Source of the DNA: Tanypteryx hageni
Lineage: Eukaryota > Arthropoda > Insecta > Odonata > Petaluridae
DNA: 64,000 nucleotides
Direction of reading: 5' to 3'
Assembly (NCBI GenBank): GCA_028673005.1
Contig: CM054116.1
Location: forward strand, 100,356,207-100,420,206
This document shows positions 1 to 64,000 of the stretch, in pieces. A program made the position numbers and the translations under genes. Under the pieces are notes generated by a model. It did not search any database. It was not told the DNA's origin and was given only the letters and a program-made list of their open reading frames with translations. Each line of letters opens with the position of its first letter. Position 1 is the first letter of the stretch.

Positions 1-103
1 TATCTGAAAGATTTATTGAAGTCGAGCAGACAATTCTTGAGCTTTTCACATTAATTCCTAAAGTGTTGCACAGAGAATGACAATAAGATTGGTTATTATT
101 GCA

Positions 104-1407
104 CAGGTATACCCTGACATACATCGCCCCGATTTACGTCGATTCAAAGTTACATTACAGATCAATTAATACCTGTGTATTAATTTACGTTGTTTTATGT
201 CCAGAGGTCTAAGGTTCTTTAAATTTTTTGTTGCCAACATCCACAAGCAATTATCTGATTAAAATACTAATTAAAAATGTCATACAGCAATCTAAATATC
301 GACTTTCTGTAATATAACACCAAAATAAACAACGATCCTAAATTTATTGCATCACTTCAAGCTCAGGCCAGTGATCACTAGGTGATTTCTTAATATGTTG
401 AATTTGAATGGTTTTGTAATGAGGGAACCTAGCAGTCGAAGAAATTGGTGAATTTGGATGTGGAATGCTCAACACTAGCTTCCACCGCTAGAATTTTTCA
501 TAATTACGGTGAACTTGTCATTTTAAGTGAAAGTATGATGCTCAGTCATAGTAAATTTCATGTTGAATTTGATTAAGCATATTATAATTTTCTAACAATC
601 AGGAAAATTATTTAATATTAGAGAAAATAAAAATATTGGCATGGTAGCAATATTAATAATTTCAATTCACTTCATTAATTTTGTCTCTATATTCTTAAAT
701 ATTATTATCCTAAAGAATAGGCACTTTTCTACTTCAATGTTTAATAATTCCTTGCAGATAAGACCAGAGGAGGCTAGGAATATTGCAATGCCTGATGCAA
801 AGCGTGCGCACAGGGCTTCTTACGCATAAAAAAATTTTAATAGCAAATTTCAATAAATAAAGCAACCTCTCTCACAATGACAGTACTTCATATTTTTCCT
901 GATTTTTTAAAAAATGGTTGCACTTTATAAATACAACAAATATTTTTAGAGAGCGCGGGAACCGGTGTAGTTGCACCGCCTCTGAATAAGACACATATTT
1001 TCTGATAACAGAACAATGCCTGTGCAATGAGAATCACCTTGCGTAGCCAGGCAACTATGTTCAAAATTTGGATTATAAATGCAGCAGCGATCCTATTGCA
1101 GGTGACCCTAAGATGCAGACAGCACTAGTTTACACAGACGGAGAATTCTTGCCCACGTGGCCACCTAATACTGTTACCATTGGATCCATTAAATGCGTTT
1201 TTTCCATCCAAATTCAGACTCAGTTTGTCGACTATCTAGTGCCAACATTGAAGTGTTACTGTATTCAGTTGTGCTGAACTGCCCTAACTCCTGCATGCAT
1301 CCCCCCTCATACCATTGATTCTTGTGGAAAAAACTGCTTCGATTTACATCGATTTGATTTATGTTGCACTTTTCAGGAACGCATTGACATAAATCAAGGT
1401 ATATCTG
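104..1407. mobile_element. Tigger-like TIR element, no transposase
   Basis: Left end CAGGTATACCCTGACATAC. The right end, read on the other strand, is CAGATATACCTTGATTTATG. TA follows the right end; the left flank reads CA, so one target base may have mutated. The interior has no recognisable transposase. The ORF at 641-829 ends RPEEARNIAMP and was not recognised. It may be a composite of two smaller insertions. Confidence 0.5.
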
Positions 1408-1674
1408 TATTAGGGATAATTTTTTCTTTTTTAGCTTACTATTAAAAATCTTAGTTGCCAAAAGTTATTACAAATCTTTCTTAACATGAAATTTATGAAA
1501 GTTCACAGATTTTAGAATTTGTATTTTTGAGAATTTATCAATGCCATATCTTTAACAAATTTGGTGTTCGCATGGATTCATGAAATTCCCTTTGAACTAA
1601 GATAAGTAGTTATTGTAAATGTTCAATCATATTCTCTTAATGTTAAGCTATTTCTGGATGCTCTTCCTTTACAG
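1408..1674 (+). other. MDN1 intron remainder
   Basis: AT-rich intron sequence before exon a, with a pyrimidine tract and AG at its end. Nothing else seen. Confidence 0.6.
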
Positions 1675-62035
<60,361 letters not shown>

Positions 62036-62204
62036 GTAAGTAAACTAATTAATCAACTTAGGTAGTTCTGTCAAAATTAATTTTACTATTATTTAAAATA
62101 AATTTGCAAAGTTTTCCGGATGCTGCAGTGTCAAAAAAGCTATGCTAGAAGCGAATTTTTATTAGCAAATTTTGCATAAACATCCCATTATATGCTCTAA
62201 TTTA

Positions 62205-62265
62205 GGTATGTCAAACTGGTGGCCCGCAGGCCGCATGCAACCCTTTCTGTGCCTTAGCACAACCC
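62205..62265 (+). repeat. hAT-type MITE end fragment
   Basis: GTATGTCAAACTGGTGGCCC then GCAGGCCGCATGC resembles common hAT MITE ends (CAGGGGTGTCAAACT). No second end found. Confidence 0.45.
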
Positions 62266-62349
62266 AATTGCAAATTTTTGTCTCAAGTAAATCCAAAACC
62301 TAGCATTTAAAAAAATATAATCTAAGGAGTTGGGCACAACTTTGTGGTA

Positions 62350-64000
62350 AGTGATAATCATACTCAGAAGAGAGTAACAACTGTGTAACTTTCACACAAA
62401 TTTATTTCACGACCAGTTTCACTAATAAACTAGCATCCTCAGGTGAAGCAAGCACTCAAAAGTATCCTATATATAGTAGGTAAATGGAGAAAAGGAAAGC
62501 AAAGGGGAGGTGGAAGAGAAAGAGTGGTTATCAGCCAATGGTAGGGGTGGTAACCGTTAAGGACAAAATAAGAGACAAATCAATGGTGGTGAAGGAAGGG
62601 AGTGAGACGTGGGAGAGGTGGGGAAGAAAAAAGAGGCAGACAATTAAAATATGTTTACAATTGAATCAATTTGGGTACACAAAAGGAGGGAAAGATTTTT
62701 AAAAAGAAATTTGTTGGTCAGCTAACTTTTCAATTGCTCAAGAGCATCCAAGCTGAACTCCTTCGTTTCCACATTAGGACGCTGGCTGCTACTTGCCTGC
62801 TGCTTGAAGGGGCAGCAGCACGAATCCTGTTAAAGTAGGACTTTCCAAGGTTACCTGGCCCCCTGTTTATGTGGTTTGAGGAGATCCCGCAAAGCCAGTG
62901 TTTTATCCTTCAGAAGGGATGTTAAGCCGTTGTCCCCTTGGTGCTTTTCGTAAAGAGTAAGCTAATGCCAGCACTGAGTTTCCCTCCTTCCTTCTGTGTA
63001 TATGTCCAGTTGATGACAGTGCAAAATTACCATAGCAGTTGATGCACTTAAAAATCAATTACTACTACTTGTTTCCACATGGAGCACCTCCAGAATGAAA
63101 TCACTGGTGTGTACAAGGTCCATCAGATGCTTGACAAAGTGTAATGAGGGATTTTTTTACACAAAACACTTTATGTTCCTTCCACCTAATTCCAACACTT
63201 ATACCAGTTTGGCCGATGTAGTGGGCCTCACAATCACTACACCAGCTCTCTTCAAGAGTTTGTCTTTATGATCTTTCAACCTAACAAATATTTTTGCCAA
63301 GTTGATGGGGATGTAGAAGGTAGGTCTGAGATCATATCTTAGAAACAATTTTGCCAATTTATACATCAAGTTGCCGAGGAGCGGAACTTTTCGCCAATGT
63401 GAAATTGCAGCTCAGAAAATCATTACCATCCACCCAGAATTGAATAATAATCCTTCACATTGGCAAAAAATTATTATTCATTTCCGGGTAGATGGTAATG
63501 ATTTTCTGAGCTGCAGTTTGTTTAATTTTAGTGGAGAGCAGTTTGATTAATCTAGAGTTGTATTCATTGTTGATCGTTATTTGCTCGATGGTGTTTAGTT
63601 CTTTTGTGAAATTGTGAGAGGAGAGTGGAATGTTTACTAGAGGGTGTAACATGGAGTGGAAGAGAGCATGTTTGCGAGAGTAATTGTTCGAGATAACCTG
63701 GTCTGTGTAGGAAGGTTTCCAGTATATTGAAAAACAGGCTTATTATTTTGGAGAGACATAGTTAAATCAAGAAAATTAAGGGATCCATTTTTTCTATTTC
63801 ATTCAGTTCCCTCCACAATTTCATCTCTTTCACAATATTCTACGAATTCTTTGTAACATGTATTGCAAGGAAATGGCTGGCTTTTTAAATCTTGTTGTGG
63901 CTATTGGAGATACCCGAGGCAAGTATTTTTAAATTGCTTGTTTTTGAAAATTTTCAGTCATAAGACGAGCTCGATAGTTTCCTGTTGACTCAAGTAAATC
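62350..64000 (-). mobile_element. Second Penelope-like element, rearranged, cut by the window edge
   Basis: Minus-strand blocks: MDPLIFLDLTMSLQNNKPVF near 63800 (end of RT), MLHPLVNIPLSSHNFTKELN at 63652-63455, VRLKDHKDKLLKRAGV near 63270, then CEAHYIGQTGISVGIRWKEH near 63215 (GIY-YIG nuclease). CACGACCAGTTTCAC and CATCCTCAGGTG near 62410-62445 are typical of the terminal repeats of this class. An inverted duplication sits at 63380-63525. The insert at about 62720-63060 (GGATGTTAAGCCGTTGTCCC) looks like an unrelated repeat. Confidence 0.75.
63375..63525. repeat. Inverted duplication inside the Penelope-like element
   Basis: GCAGCTCAGAAAATCATTAC at 63408 and GTAATGATTTTCTGAGCTGC at 63495 face each other, as do CGCCAATGTGAA and TTCACATTGGC. 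One copy continues the open reading frame, so the other arose by a local inversion or template switch. Confidence 0.75.

Noticed and set aside
1..90. Possible midasin exon reading SERFIEVEQTILELF
   Set aside because: It ends in a stop without a usable donor site and I could not match it to AAA1; left as intron.
641..829. 62-codon ORF ending RPEEARNIAMPDAKRAHR
   Set aside because: It has an AG before the segment but no similarity I can name, and it lies inside a TIR element.

Overview
The window is a stretch of an animal nuclear genome. It is AT-rich, has long introns and GT..AG splice sites, and is saturated with transposable elements. The mixture of elements (Tigger/pogo, mariner, hAT, piggyBac, Helitron, Penelope-like and RTE elements, tRNA-headed SINEs) points to an arthropod, perhaps an insect. 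That taxonomic reading is an inference; no species can be named from the sequence alone.

The one large host gene is the midasin gene (MDN1/Rea1), the giant dynein-like AAA+ ATPase of 60S ribosome maturation. It runs on the + strand across almost the whole window. I could place 18 consecutive coding exons (1675 to 62035). All junctions keep phase and together give 3432 coding bases, or 1144 codons. They cover the end of AAA1, all of AAA2 and AAA3, and AAA4 through its arginine finger and into its C-terminal part. The first exons, AAA5/AAA6, the linker and the MIDAS domain lie outside. The largest intron (33514-61834, about 28.3 kb) contains a second gene in the same orientation: an uninterrupted 289-codon PIM-type serine/threonine kinase (43096-43965) with a TATA box just upstream. 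It is probably a retrogene. Its DFG motif reads DFR.

Everything else is mobile or repetitive DNA. From left to right: a Tigger-like TIR element (104-1407); a long-TIR mariner next to a TA/TG palindrome (3487-4959); a Tigger with broken transposase and a hairpin inside it (5010-8188); a Penelope-like fragment (8189-9390); a Helitron-like element (to 11410) and a pogo fragment; small TA-flanked MITEs; a 285-bp tandem array holding an inverted SINE dimer (about 15330-16490); tRNA-related repeats (16700-17690); nested TIR and piggyBac-type MITEs (18494-22445); a hAT inside another TIR element (28405-31543); further MITEs; a Helitron nested in one arm of a large inverted repeat (36527-38156); tandem and interspersed repeats (38208-39275); and a 617-bp element with an 8-bp target duplication (40757-41373).

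Downstream of the kinase, from 45127 to 56025, lies a nest. It holds a deleted hAT, a hAT MITE inside an older repeat, a piggyBac (48739-54208) split by an apparently intact RTE-type LINE (50008-53279) with a tRNA-like 5' head, inverted 21-bp minisatellites around that piggyBac, and a second decayed piggyBac. Further right are TIR and foldback elements, a decayed mariner (59847-61054) and a second Penelope-like element at the right edge. Many insertions have exact target-site duplications, so their borders are reliable. I saw no functional tRNA, rRNA, CRISPR array or bacterial-style operon.
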